64,000 bases of DNA from Halisarca cf. caerulea (GCA_963170055.1 CAUJGJ010000397.1:4065001-4129000), one strand, 5' to 3'. Counted from the stretch's first letter, positions 53,154 to 64,000 are shown. Made by a program: numbers and translations. Notes: generated by a model not told the origin, from the sequence alone.

Positions 53154-55104
53154 CAGTGTAACCCTGATAATTCAAATCACCAAAAGAATGGAAAAAATTT
53201 GAATTAACAGGAAATTTGAATTATCCAAACAACATAAGAAATTGCATAAGCACACATGAAATAGCAAAAATGAAGTGAAAAGTACATCCTACGAATAATG
53301 CACAGTGAAAAGTCATGAACCTGGTCTGAAAAAGTCAGTAATAGAGGTTTGAACACATGCATTGTTTGTTGATGTCAGTAAATCAATGTCTAGCTCTCTT
53401 AAAAGTTTATAAGTCTTGTCTGCATTGGTAGTATTGCAAAGAAGGAATGCCTGAATGTCTCGAAAGGCAGAATTGGCTTGCTGAATTGAAACTCTAGGCA
53501 GTGGGTCACCGAAATCATCTGTTTCATCATCCTGAGCAGTGGCACTTGGATCAAATGATGTTACAATGTCTCCAACACTAATCATGGGAGCACACTCCAA
53601 ATCATTGTCGCAGCTGACATAATCATCAAAAGTGGTGGGTTCCTCTGTGTTTAAAAACTCTAGGGATACATCATCATCATGCACTTCTCCTTCATCTTGA
53701 ACTTCGTCAGCTGGCTGTGAAGTGAATCCTGCTTTCCTGAAACAGTTACTGACTGTGTTGGGTGTCACAGATTCCCAGGATGCCTGCACCATTTGGAGAG
53801 CCTCGAGCAGAGTAACCTTAAATTGATCCAAGGACAACCCACAGTCAATGAAGCGAATCAAGCGCTTAACCATGTTCCTTCTGTAGTGGCACTTGAGTGC
53901 ATAGATGATGCCTTGATCACAGGGCTGGATCTCACTTGTAGTGTTTGGTGGAAGAAACACAAGTTCAATAGCCTGCAGGGCATCAACATGTGGATGAGCT
54001 GGGCAGTTATCCACAATGAGAGCCACTTTCCTCCCCTTTTTAGAAAGCTTAGTGTCCCATTTCCTAAGCCATGTCTCAAAAAATTGGGAAGTCATCCATG
54101 CTGTTTTGTTTGCATCATAGTCTGTCGGTAACTGCCTTACACCACGGAAACATCTTGGAGCTTTTGATTTCCCTATTATCAGCAGTGGGCATTTCTCCGT
54201 ACCAGTCATGTTGGCGCAAACAAGGACAGTTATCCTTTCTTTACTTTTCTTTCCCCCTGTGCACTTTTCTCCTCGTGCTGTATGAGTCTTGTCAGGAAGG
54301 AGTCTCCAAAAAAGTCCAGTTTCATCAGCATTGAAGACGTCATTGGGATGATAACGCTGCAACAATGGGTATTGGGTAGACTTCTTCCAATCCTCACAAA
54401 CCTCTTTAGGAACCGCTGCATTTTCACCTGAGACAGCTTTGTAGCTGATGTTGTCCCTCACTTTCCAACGAGAGAGCCAACCATTCGAACAACTCCATTC
54501 CTCATGATCAGGATCAAGTTCAGTTGCAAGTTCCTGAGCCTTCGATTTCAGGATTTCACCGCTGATCGGTACGGATTGGGCCCTGGCAGCCGAAAACCAC
54601 TGAAAAAGAGCTGCATCCACATCAGGACGTAAAGGATCGCGAACACGCTTCTTCTTGCTGCTTCCAACTGCATGGCCAGCCCGTAGTGCGTCCTTGTTTT
54701 TGAGGATCGTGCTCAGAGTGCTCGCTGGAATTCCTGCTTCACTTGCGATGTCTTTCTTCTTTCCAGGAGGGGCTTGGTCGACAAGGTCAATGATCTCCAG
54801 TTTTCTCTTGATTGTAAGCGATTGGTACTTACTGCGCTGCATTCTTATGTTCCCAAGGAAGAACTCAAGTCGAATGAAAAGTGTCAACTACACGTGGTCA
54901 CAGCTACTATCAACTGGCAGTTGTCAACAGTAGGCAGTTTGTATACTTTTGGATAATTCTGAATTCTTTCAGTGTTCGGATTCCAATTCGAAATAAGCGA
55001 ATTTTCCCTTCGGATTTAATGTATGGCAGCAATACAGGGACATTGAAAACTATTCGAATTAGGCGGGAATTCGTATTAAGCTTCGAATTAAGTGGGAGAC
55101 ACTG
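53154..55104 (-). mobile_element. Tigger/pogo element, apparently intact
   Basis: Ends CAGTGTAACCCTGATAATTC and CAGTGTCTCCCACTTAATTC (inverted), flanked by TA (53152-53153, 55105-55106), 1,951 bp. The encoded transposase is full length. Confidence 0.9.
53313..54842 (-). CDS. Tigger-type (pogo) transposase, full length
   Basis: 509 residues from MQRSKYQSLTIKRKLEIID; I chose this ATG at 54842 because the longer frame upstream has no ATG. Order: CENP-B-type N-terminal helix-turn-helix (residues about 8-55, with EAGIPASTLSTILKNKD), HTH_Tnp_Tc5/CENP-B domain (SNGWLSRWKVRDNISYKAVS), then DDE_1 core with FNADETGLFWR (first D), ALIVDNCPAHPH (second D) and EIQPCDQGIIYALK (third D). The C-terminal tail is acidic. 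No lesions. It is coded on the minus strand, the same strand as E4's gene. Confidence 0.95.
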   Translation of the reverse strand: MQRSKYQSLTIKRKLEIIDLVDQAPPGKKKDIASEAGIPASTLSTILKNKDALRAGHAVGSSKKKRVRDPLRPDVDAALFQWFSAARAQSVPISGEILKSKAQELATELDPDHEEWSCSNGWLSRWKVRDNISYKAVSGENAAVPKEVCEDWKKSTQYPLLQRYHPNDVFNADETGLFWRLLPDKTHTARGEKCTGGKKSKERITVLVCANMTGTEKCPLLIIGKSKAPRCFRGVRQLPTDYDANKTAWMTSQFFETWLRKWDTKLSKKGRKVALIVDNCPAHPHVDALQAIELVFLPPNTTSEIQPCDQGIIYALKCHYRRNMVKRLIRFIDCGLSLDQFKVTLLEALQMVQASWESVTPNTVSNCFRKAGFTSQPADEVQDEGEVHDDDVSLEFLNTEEPTTFDDYVSCDNDLECAPMISVGDIVTSFDPSATAQDDETDDFGDPLPRVSIQQANSAFRDIQAFLLCNTTNADKTYKLLRELDIDLLTSTNNACVQTSITDFFRPGS

Positions 55105-55663
55105 TACCTGGATGGTCGCCTCTTCCTTCTTGTCTTCGAAGCTGCTGTCGGCTGCTACGCTATCACAGCCCTCTGCTACAGACTGTACAGTCACTACGCT
55201 GCCGAATGAGTCGTTTTCCGACGATCCTTGATGGCTAAGGGCACTCTCCTGTTGAATTATGGCACGATCGATCTCGGGATCTTCTTCTGCAGACTTTGGT
55301 TGGCCAGAACAGTCTGAAAAAGAGTCCCAAACATTGTCTTCGTCTTCTGATAGGCTTTCGTCCTGGTCAGAGACACGGAATTCCACATTATAGTCTTCTT
55401 CGGCGAGCCTAAACTCTTCTTCGAGTCTTTCCCGCGCTTCGTCCGAACAAAATCGCTGCCGCTCAGCCCTGTGTCACAGGAAATAGGCCAAGTGTGGTAT
55501 CAATCGAAAGCTCTTACAGCCAGGAACAAAGTGTACGTACTCGCAGAGCCCTCACACGCATTATTTCCGGAGACCGACAACATTATTCTTACGAACACAT
55601 TATTTCCGTTTCCTGAAATATTTGCACAACTACACGAATCCCCTTTTTAGCGTGGACGCCCAC

Positions 55664-56786
55664 ATATTGTGAATTTAGTACATGCAGATTCTGGTTCAGA
55701 AGCATTACCTCTTGACAAATGCTGTTTAACCACATATATACATATGTAGCGCAGCCAGTTGTACATATAATACGCTTGAAACATAAACAAAATGGTGGGT
55801 ACTGTTTTAATTATCTCAGCTTCATTATATTTGTAATTATTATTGTCTTTCTAGCATCTTCTTATCTCCATCCCTTTCCTCTATCCATTGACACAGATAT
55901 TCATCATATGATGTCAGAGGAGTTTTCTCACGTGCTGTAGGAATTGTGTAGTGAAACAATCAAAATCTACCTCATGTATGTACACGCCTTACATACACAC
56001 CTTTTGACTTAGAGTATGAATAGCCATTTTCCAAAGCAGCAGACAGTGTCCTGTACACATACATTAATTTAAATTGAAATAGATTTTAAAATTGATCATT
56101 GCAATAATAATTGACAATCCCGGTATGGGTATGTATACAAATTATATCCATAAAAGGCCCTCCAATGACTATATTTTTAAACATCCTTGAATGTAGGTAC
56201 AGTTTAAAGATGTGTTCAAGTGGCTAGCATGTACATGCTACTTCAGCCCGATGTATGTGTGGATATAACTAATTCAAGTTCAAATTTTATGCATTGACAT
56301 ACGTGCGACAAGTGATATAATCATTACACAACAACATTTCCCCACTATACAATGTTATCCCTTGGGCATTTACTACTTGCATCATTGGATAGTGGAGTGC
56401 ACTATAATTGTTCTTTTGTAACATGCAATTGAATCAATTCCTTTATTATAATTGGATTTTCTTAGCTGTTTCTCAAAATATACTTCTTTACAGTTACTGT
56501 ATTTCAATCCAGACGATCAGGTAAAGCATACACTCCTGAAATTCACATGTCCATTACAAAGCAAAAGTAACGTCAAATCTTGTGCAGGAAATTTATATAT
56601 GAACTTGAATAATGCTGAAGGCTGCGACAATTGTATATACATGTACAGTGTACTATAAACAAACCTCAATGGCTCTTGACATTATAGCATGGTCACAGTA
56701 TTTTTCGTTATTATACTGACATGTAAATCTGCATACACACTATACAATATACATACAAGCTACATTTTTACCCACATACAACTCAC
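55664..56786. other. No supported gene; may hold 3' exons of the primase gene
   Basis: AT-rich. The primase C-terminal exons should lie here on the minus strand, but I cannot identify them with confidence. Confidence 0.35.
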
Positions 56787-59700
56787 CTTACTGTTGGTAC
56801 ATTTGCCAGATCAAACTTATCTATGTGAATGATATTCAGAGGTACACATATTTTCAACGTGTGTGGATCTACTGAGAAAGGTATTTTCAACAAATGTGAC
56901 TTGTAGATAGTAACTGAACTGTCAAATCTTGGGTAGCATATGTATAATTTGATCTGCTCCACTAATCCTGGATACATCTGCTGCACATATGGTTTCAGTA
57001 TCTATAATTTGGAGAGAATATATGTTCCATGCAAATCACAAAATTGCATATACCTTGAGGAAATTGTCACTTATAGTAGCTTACATACCTCTATATATAA
57101 ACAGTACTGTAACCATTTTTAGTATCAACTCAAATGTAATAATTATTGTGCTACACTTGAATATGCATAATGTGGCACCTTGAAGACTCTTATACAGTCA
57201 CCTAAATTCTTCTTAATGCTGAGATTTGCCAAAAGTTTTTTCTTCCATTTTTTGATCATTGTGTATGTAGTGATGAATGCAGTTAGTATATTCATTTAAA
57301 ATTGATATTTGCAGATTTCTACCATTAATGCCTCTCCACAGGGTATTTATAACCGTCCAGGAATAAAATGCCAAAATGGCCGTCTTGAAATAGCAGCACG
57401 AATTTTCGATCATTTCTACTTATAGTTGACAAGATTTTCGCCCAGTTGTTGTTACTGGACAAAAGTTGTATATATTCCACACATGTTGGTACTTAACTAG
57501 CGATTGTTTCTATTGTCTGAAGAAAGATAGCAAGCTAGGAATACATAGCAGTTTCAGATAAACTTTGTCTTGGTTACACCTTTTGATCCCTCGCAATTCA
57601 TATGGAACAACACGAAAAGACAGAACAAGTGGTGAGCTATCCGAAAATCGTTCCGGGCTATAGGTTATAATCTTTTGTAAGAAAGTTATAACCGAAACAC
57701 CTGTTTTTTCACCCTCCAAACAGCCAAAAATTAGCAGAAATGGTCCAATTGTGAGAAATTGCTTGATTGTAGTGCTATGCCCGGAACAATTTTCACAAAC
57801 CGAAACATCTTAAGATTCCATCGAAGTTGGATTTGCTGGGATTCGAAGGCATCTGAGATCTAACCAAGCAACTTTATCTTCGCACTCAGCAAAACTGCCA
57901 TTTGCGTGATGTTTCACGGATACGTAGGCATAGCGTCACAAAAGACGCCTTCTTCCCCCATTCTGTTGATACGTGAAATTTTGTACGTCACCTGAAAGAC
58001 ACTAAATGACACATTAAAAACAGCCGCTAATTGATGATGTTGGAAACAAGCACGGCCCACAATCGGAACAAGCAACAGACGGTTATAAACACCCTGTGTC
58101 CATGCTTTCATCAGGAAGCCTTATCACAATGACTAATGAATGTTTACGCAAATAATGCCATTGGATGCGATGTGTAAACATATCATTCATTAATTTTAAT
58201 ACTAAACTATAATTATACACTGAATTGCAGGCCATGCATGAAATTTAATCATGTCTATATACAAGGCTATTCACTTACAATGGTTTAAATTCTTTCCCAC
58301 TCTTGGCTTGTGCTCTCATCCTTGTATCTGTCCACTATTTCTGGAATCCAGTTGTCCTTGGTCAACCAGTACATTGACAAAATATGGCTCTATAAGTTAC
58401 AGTGCTTTTCTGTGCGGGATTACAATAGTTCAGTTTTCATACTACTACATGTATCACTTTGGTCCGTTTACCTTATTGACCAATGTTTGGTGTCTCCCAC
58501 ATCTGTGACACACTTTAGTGAATTCTACAAATACCAAGATGTAGACAAAGCTAAAGTCCTACGAAATATTATAATGGTTTACTTTCTAAGAACACTTCGT
58601 CTAAGTCTTATGTCATAATAAGTACATGTATGATTTTAGCTTTATATTGTATCCTCACTTGTACAATAGGTAATAGTTACAGTACGGGCAAGTGTGCATT
58701 GGCGTATTTATTGCTCGAGTCTCGAGGGCGCGAAGCGCCCGAGGGCGAGTGCAATAAAGAGCCAATGCACACTTGCCCGTACTGTAACTTACTTGTTGTA
58801 TGCGCCCCTACGCGTTTAATTCGAGAAGCCGCTTCTTTGTTGCTGGCAATTTGTTTCTTAGTGGTACTTTTTCTCGCTTTGTTCGCTTTGATATCTCTGA
58901 AGCGAGCCCTTTATGTTGAAAATATTGTACTTTCAAAGACTTGTAAAGAGATTGACGGCTTCGAAGAGACTTCAGAAAAACAGCGAAAGGTTCAGTACTC
59001 ACACGCATCGCTTTTAACTCCAGTATTCCACACGTGAGCCTTGAATGCCGTTAAATGTTGATAATATTGTCTCTACCACGATTTCTAAAAGTTATGGTGT
59101 CGCCGTCAACAACAAAAGACGTTTACCTTCACTGCCATCTCTTAGCAGCGACTGCGGAACGCCTGAATACAAAAAAGGACAGACATTACTAGTTAGAACT
59201 TTTGGTGGGTCGATGAGAAGAGTGCCTTACCTAGTGCGCTGGCAACGAAGTTTTGTGCTAGCCTACTGCATGGTCTTCATTACTTTGAACTGAATGTGCA
59301 TTCATTGTTTAAGATTGATTTGTTATGATTAACGGGGCGCTAAAGGTGACAATACATGATTGAGCACAGTTGCGGTTGACATCATTGAAAAAAGTGTGCA
59401 ATTGTCCTTGATATAGGCACACTTTTCCCTTTGATGTTGACCACAACCATACAACAATAAGGTTTTTGAGTACGGCAGATCTTTGTTCTTCCTCCATAAA
59501 CGCAATGTTAGATTTGACATCTGAAACCCAGCAATGAACTCCCCGCTGTCCACTAAAAGTCCACAATATATCTCGCATACCAAAGTCTTCTGCAGGATAT
59601 CATAGTACAGGCATGCTAAATCCAATGGCATAAGTATAATACTATATTATTATAATTATATTATAACACTGTCAGTGTCAATTGCATCAACTACCTATAC

Positions 59701-60502
59701 ACTGCACAGACAAGTATGTTACATCAGATTTACGACATAAACTAAAATGGCCACTGTTATCTAAGGAATGAAATCAATCGGTCTGATATGCATGTGCAGT
59801 TCTTCTTGTAGCATTACTGATGTGTTATAATAATACAATATAATTGCAACATTCACCTGTCAAGGTCCTGTGTACAACTTTAACAGCTATCGCCAGAAAC
59901 TTCCAGCATTTTATACAAATCTTTGGCCCACTGCACACATACGTACATCATCATATAAGTCAATATCAATGTCAAATGTCAACTCATGTTGTATAATTTC
60001 ATTCATTGTCCATTTTTTATGTTCTCGTGGCTGCAAATAAAGTATACAAATCTCCTCAACTTCATGTTTTGTCTATGCTACACCGTGAAAAATGTATACG
60101 TAATACACAGTGGAAATTATACATGACTTCTCATACCTTTCTTTTATATGTAGCACCAATGTGGATAGAAATAGGTTGAAGTATTTTCAAGCATCTCTTC
60201 AATTCCACAATACAGTCAAATGAAAAGTATCATACAAATCTTCCATCCTCCAGTACAAAGGCAAACTCCCGATTGGTAAAAGACAGGTTGTCTGCAGATT
60301 ATGATGGTATAAATTATAATATGCATGAATCAATAGCTTATATTTGAAATAGCTACATACAACGAATGTGGACATAATGCACTACTAGCTTACCTTTGTT
60401 TAATGTCAACCATTTTTGCACAGTCTCATAAGGGAAAAACCACGTATAATACTCAACAAGCTCCCCATACAAGTTGGGGTTCTTCTCAGTTATTCCTGCC
60501 AT
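56787..60502 (-). CDS. PRIM1: DNA primase small subunit, partial exon set with two lesions
   Basis: Minus strand. Exon 60502-60394 starts MAGITEKNPNLYGELVEYYT, then FFPYETVQKWL. Exon 60291-60137 reads NLSFTNREFAFVLEDGRFV, TGA, YFSFDCIVELKRCLKILQPI, IHIGATYKRK. Exon 60030-59857 reads HELTFDIDIDLYDDVR with the catalytic DxD, then, after a one-base shift near 59925, KICIKCWKFLAIAVKVVHRT. Exon 59589-59453 gives DFGMRDILWTFSGQRGVHCW, the SGRRGVHCW primase signature. Exon 57001-56787 gives SHLLKIPFSVDPHTLKICVP and KFDLANVPTV. The order equals eukaryotic PRIM1, which makes RNA primers with PRIM2 and DNA polymerase alpha. Middle exons (57.2-59.3 kb) are not securely found. The in-frame TGA (60230-60232) and the shift mean it is a pseudogene or the sequence has errors. 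Confidence 0.75.
58675..58789. repeat. 115-bp near-perfect inverted repeat
   Basis: 'agttacagtacgggcaagtg' and its inverse 'cacttgcccgtactgtaact' bound a region that folds back almost completely, with an inner cgaagcgcccgagggcg segment. MITE-like, in a primase intron. Confidence 0.85.
58801..59293 (+). other. Two short coding-like frames, one with a membrane segment
   Basis: One frame to 59037 contains a hydrophobic stretch LLLAICFLVVLFLALFALI followed by a charged tail (LSKTCKEIDGFEETSEKQRK). A second frame (59045-59293) reads MPLNVDNIVSTTISKSYGVA. Neither is recognised and both lie antisense in a primase intron. Possibly a retrocopy or unrelated exon. Confidence 0.25.
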
Positions 60503-60671
60503 AAAACAACTGATTTATATTGCCACTATTTTACCTCCCTATAGCTAGCTTGGCACGGATTAAACTAACATATTCACATTGTGGACTATATATACATCTA
60601 CAGTTTCCTGTACGTTTTAATTGTATAAGCATATACCTCTCCTCCAGGACTTGATTGGGTGTGATTGAACA

Positions 60672-60860
60672 TCCTCCACAAGTTGATTATGTGTGGGTGT
60701 GGGAGGACCAGTTGATTGTCTGTGGGTGATCATCCTGTACAAGTTGACTATGTGTGGGTGTGCGACGGCCAGTTGATTGTGTGTGGGTGGTCATAATAGT
60801 TAATCTTGTGTAGATGGTAATCCTGTACAAGTTGATTGTGTGTGGGTGTGCGAGGGCTAT
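60672..60860 (+). repeat. Degenerate minisatellite, 'agttgattgtgtgtgggtg' units
   Basis: About five copies of an 18-35-bp theme ('caagttgattatgtgtggg', 'ccagttgattgt') just upstream of the primase start. Confidence 0.8.
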
Positions 60861-60914
60861 GTGTGGCCAATCAAATTCACTGAGTGCATACATGGGCATT
60901 CTTTTAACTTCTTT

Positions 60915-60990
60915 ACTACTTCATACTTTGTGATTGTAACCAAGTTTTCCAGGTGGGACCCCTGGACCTCAATGTTGAGCAGAGCATTGC
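60915..60990 (+). repeat. Related empty target of the 10.7 kb element
   Basis: 'ttttccaggtgggacccctgg' context followed by 'acctcaatgt' matches the joined flanks of the 10.7 kb element ('ttttccaggtgaatcc' + CCTGGACCC + 'caatgt') with a single copy of the target site. Confidence 0.65.
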
Positions 60991-61026
60991 CCTACAACCC
61001 CCAAATTTTCCTTCTCTTTTCTTTTT

Positions 61027-61098
61027 GGGCCGCCGGAAGGCGGCCCTATATTGTTTTTACTTTCACCGGAAGTGTCCGGAACGTCCGTAACGATGTCA

Positions 61099-61132
<34 letters not shown>

Positions 61133-61346
61133 CAACAACATGGCGGACGCGAAGTCGGTACGTAATCTTTTGGCTATATTTCGGTGAAATTCATTCGTCT
61201 GCTCCTGCTTTTATCAGCGAAGAGTCTTTTCGACCAGAAGAGTTCTTTGAAGTATTATTTTAGTCAATAACGACGATTTCCAAGCGATTCGAGTTTCCAG
61301 GGCCGTATAGGCGGCCCACGAGTTTTTTAAACTCGAATCGCTTGTT
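61027..61346 (+). mobile_element. Family A repeat, copy A4 (complete)
   Basis: Nearly identical to A3 across both hairpins. Core is 'tatatatatacatatatata...' with one interruption. Confidence 0.9.
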
Positions 61347-61454
61347 AATCGGGTTGTCAATCCCTATATCCCATAGCCATGGTCCGAATTTTACAGCCTA
61401 GTTCAAAGGAATGAACGTGAGTGTATGCACTAACATACCACCAGACTAGCAGAC

Positions 61455-61990
61455 TTGGCGAATCAGTGGACTGACAGACTGGTGAACTGGCAGACTGGCG
61501 GAATGGTGGATTGGCGGTCTGGCAGATTGGTGAATTCGCTGACTACCATATACCACCAGACTAGTGAATTGGCGGACTGGCGGATTGGCAGACTGGTAGA
61601 TTGGTGGACTGGCGGACTGGCAGGATGGTGGATTGGCGGACTGGCAGAATGGCGGATTGGCGGACTGGCTGACTGGCTGACTGGCCAATTGGTGTCAGAC
61701 TAGTGAGTTGGCGGAATAGCGGATTAATTGGCGGATTGGCGGATTAGCGGATTGGCGGTCTGGCAGATTGGTGAATTCGCTGACAACCACCAGACTAGTG
61801 AATTGGTGGACTGGCGGATTGGCAGACTGGTGGATTGGTGGACTGGCAGACTGGCGGACTAGCGGATTGGTGGACTGGCAAGTTTAACTGGTGGCTTGGC
61901 AGATTACTTTATCACCAGACTGGAGGACTGGCAGACTGGCGAAGTGGTGGAATGGAAGATTCGCGGACTGGCAGCTTAGCAGGCGCAGGC
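61455..61990 (+). repeat. Minisatellite of 8-11-bp 'ggactggcgga/ttggca' units
   Basis: About 530 bp of gactggcgg/gattggcag units in irregular order, with two inserts containing 'gaattcgctgac' and 'ccaccagactagtgaattgg'. ORFs here translate the repeat. Confidence 0.9.
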
Positions 61991-63520
61991 CAGCAGCTCA
62001 AATTATCAGTATGGTATTGTGTATAGCCATTTATTCACAGCATGGGCTTTGGTGTAGTGAGTACCGTATAGCGGGAAATGTTCACGGAGTAAAATTTTCG
62101 CGAATTTCGCGATTTGGCTGGCGTTCGCGAAAATTTTGGTTCGTGAAATTGAGAAGCTTAAATAATGATGTCATATCAGACTCTTGTTATCAATGACACA
62201 TAATTAGCGCCTCGAGGTACCCACAGGCTCATTATAGTGTGTCACGCAAAATGGCTGCCGTTTCGAAGTGGCTAAAATATTAGCGCATTTTTAGCTCAAG
62301 ACAAAGCATTTTCTTACTTTTTAAAATTGCTGTGTGTTTTATTGTTATTTATCGAAATACTGGTGTACGGTTTAAGCATATACTTTATGTTTCAGAAAGG
62401 AAAATTAGCTTTGAAAAAGGTACACTTTTTGCAGTAAATGGCAAAGTCCGGACGTGTAGATGGTCTCTAAGAGCCACAAGATTGGTATCAAATGAAAGAG
62501 TAGAGTTTACTTAATAAGTTATTCGTGAGCGGAAACATTATAACTCGAAATGAGATAATTATAAGGGAAAATGTAGTTTAGTGGCTTTAAAAATGTGAAA
62601 ATTAGGCTTTAAAATGGCTATATAATCGGCGTACCTGGTTATATCTTCTCTGCTCACGCTATGAATGTACACAATAGTACTTTGAAACGTTCCATATCTT
62701 CTTTCAATGATATAAGTATCATCTATACGTCCGGATCACACGGTCTTTACGAGCGAGGCTTCAAAGCAGCCATTTAATGGTGACGTCAGTAGCTATGAGC
62801 AATTACGTCATCTGTATACTTGCTTTTGGTTCTCGCGCCGCATGGAGTCCTTCTGAAAATCCTCCAACATTCGATCGGATGCCATTCTAACTTCTATTGG
62901 ACAGTTATAGTTTTCTCAGCTAAGGAAATCCGTTTATAAAGCTTCAGTTTTGATCGATTTACGATGGATTTGTAAAGCAAATCGGTGAGTTAAACCTCGA
63001 TCGTTTTTGTTTTGAAAGCCCCTTAGTTTATTGCTTTTGTGTACCTTCCGAATCTCCCCAAAATGTGCCGCACATGTTATTTCAATGTTGATAATTCTTT
63101 AGAATAAGCTTAATGTTTGTTCGCAAGTACAACATTCCCGTATATTGTGACTTTTTTTACGAATCTCGCATCTGCGAAGCTTACTTCTATGTATGTGACT
63201 TGAATTTCTTGCATTTTCACAAGGAAAAAGTTGTGTTTTTATTTTTTGGTTTGCGAAATACGTTTAATCTACCTAGCGCTATGTAATGACGCATTACCAC
63301 GTTTACAGATGAACAAAAGTGACGTACGCAAAAAATTGACAAATTCTTGACATTCCTGAACTTTGTCACCTAAAATCCCCATTCCCTGAGACCAACTATA
63401 ATGCCCCTGTGCCTGTCGCCGTCGGTTTCGTATTTCCTTTGTGTAGTGGATTTGAATGAATCATTGTTAGTGATCTTGGTAGATTTATCTTCAGATGTCC
63501 CTTGAAAAGCTAGTCGAGCC
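61991..63520. other. No supported gene; possible promoter region
   Basis: Contains a segment with inverted 'cgcgaaaatttt' motifs (about 62090-62150). The rest is unique-looking, upstream of the ORF at 63521. Nothing else seen. Confidence 0.35.
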
Positions 63521-63747
63521 ATGTCTCTCTTTAAGTATTTCAGACGCAGCGATCCCGCGGATCGTGCACTTCCGAAGCCGGACGGCCCTTTAGTGAGCCA
63601 AATGCCATCCTCCTCCATCGCTGCAGCTAACAAGGAGGTAAAGGCAGTGCTGGATTCATCGAAAGGAAGCACCAGCGGTGATCCCGAACAGTCATCTAAG
63701 CATGGCCATTATAACGTCTACTCGCCATCAGAAAGACTTCAAATAGG
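63521..63747 (+). CDS. 5' part of a transposon-type ORF, cut by a family A insertion
   Basis: From the ATG at 63521: MSLFKYFRRSDPADRALPKP, then SSSIAAANKEVKAVL and HYNVYSPSERLQIG. 'SLFKYFRR', 'AIAAANKEV' and 'YSP.ER..IG' form an N-terminal signature I associate with repeated invertebrate (sponge, cnidarian) transposon-linked proteins. The reading then enters repeat A5 and becomes nonsense within 45 codons. Either A5 interrupts the gene or an intron begins before it. Confidence 0.45.
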
Positions 63748-63960
63748 AACAAGCGATTCGAGTTTAAAAAACTCGTGGGCCGCCTATACGGCCCTGGAAA
63801 CTCGAATCGCTTGGAAATCGTCGTTATTGACTAAAATAATACTTCGAAGAACTCTTCTGGTCGAAAAGACTCTTCGCTGATAAAAGCAGGAGCAGACAAA
63901 TGAATTTCACCGAAATATAGCCAAAAGAATACGTACCGACTTCGCGTCCGCCATGTTGTT

Positions 63961-63999
<39 letters not shown>

Positions 64000-64000
64000 A
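63748..64000 (-). mobile_element. Family A repeat, copy A5, cut by the window end
   Basis: Inverse orientation: gattcgag hairpin first, then 'ctgatcc-less' A3-type body, 'gtccgccatgttgttgac' and a TA core that runs to the window end. The gggccgcc end would lie beyond 64000. Confidence 0.85.

Larger units (their letters stand above)
52708..55475 (-). pseudogene. E4 transposase-like fragments
   Basis: Minus strand. An acidic N-terminal piece (about 55475-55110) reads RERLEEEFRLAEEDYNVEF, then SEDEDNVWDSFSDCSG. After the Tigger, 52914-52708 gives YYVHGLPVCKKTFAFVHTVG and ARIPSSCKRPRHNESSF, which aligns with FRGKRVCKSTYVFAHAVG and RIHGNTKR of E1/E2. Nothing after this block is recognisable. Confidence 0.6.
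52169..55663 (-). mobile_element. E4: GQNKNN-family transposon, decayed and split by Tigger
   Basis: Inverted ends GTGGGTGTCCATGCTAAAAA and GTGGGCGTCCACGCTAAAAA, both continuing GGGGATTCGTGTA, in TATATAT/ATATTG flanks. AAAAGGG-like motif at the same offset as in E1-E3. Coding traces are on the minus strand. The catalytic core with GQNKNN is missing, so the element is internally deleted. The Tigger at 53154-55104 is nested in it. Confidence 0.75.

Noticed and set aside
58251..58618. Plus-strand ORFs of 85 and 102 residues
   Set aside because: They lie antisense in the primase gene where minus-strand reading (for example WLTKDNWIPEIVDRY) looks like a decayed exon; neither is strong enough to annotate.
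61446..61703. ORFs with SANPPxxQ or LADWRIGRLVDW repeats
   Set aside because: Minisatellite translations on both strands.

Overview
This window reads as nuclear DNA of an invertebrate animal. It has short introns with canonical GT/AG borders, many TA and TG microsatellites, and a dense, layered population of DNA transposons. Best guess at the source is a sponge (Porifera) or another early-branching animal, because transposon families common in sponge and cnidarian predictions dominate (DUF6589-type, HECT-plus-integrase, the 'MSLFKYFRR' N-terminus). I cannot prove this from sequence alone. There are no rRNA, tRNA or CRISPR features that I can support. Clear host coding sequence is scarce: a DNA primase small-subunit gene (minus strand, about 56.8-60.5 kb) and a few isolated exons.

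Layout. 0-1.7 kb: exons of unrecognised host sequence and one hairpin-ended repeat (family A). 1.7-16.3 kb: a block of elements inserted in TA dinucleotide tracts. E1, E2 and E3 are three relatives encoding an uncharacterised transposase-like protein with a GQNKNN motif. Between E2 and E3 lies a 4.6 kb element with about 500-bp inverted repeats that carries an integrase and a HECT ubiquitin ligase. E3 sits inside the TA core of a family A repeat. 16.4-25.3 kb: a piggyBac element with intact TTAA borders, a decayed hAT gene, a Harbinger-like non-autonomous element that splits a tandem repeat, and an integrase remnant. 25.7-34.4 kb: further hairpin repeats (A, B, C), a non-LTR retrotransposon tail, a foldback with a pogo-like MITE in its loop, a broken Harbinger transposase, and TG/CA tracts.

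34.5-45.2 kb: the most striking object, a 10,741-bp element bounded by about 92-bp terminal inverted repeats and a perfect 9-bp target duplication. It carries four protein modules: a DUF6589-type gene, an antisense Mutator-like transposase fused to a YqaJ exonuclease, and a RecQ-type helicase. A Tc1 element and a family B repeat have since inserted into it. 45.2-52.1 kb: a cysteine-rich ORF with tandem SUMO-interaction-like motifs, minisatellites and three TA-flanked MITE-like elements. 52.2-55.7 kb: E4, a fourth GQNKNN-type relative, split by an intact Tigger. 56-64 kb: the primase gene, minisatellites, two more family A copies, and an ORF interrupted by the last one at the window edge.

Two themes connect the elements. 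First, TA tracts inside small hairpin repeats act as landing sites for larger transposons, which produces nested stacks. Second, the in-frame stop codons found inside otherwise readable genes are all TGA, three of them at aligned arginine positions, as expected if methylated CGA codons decay to TGA.
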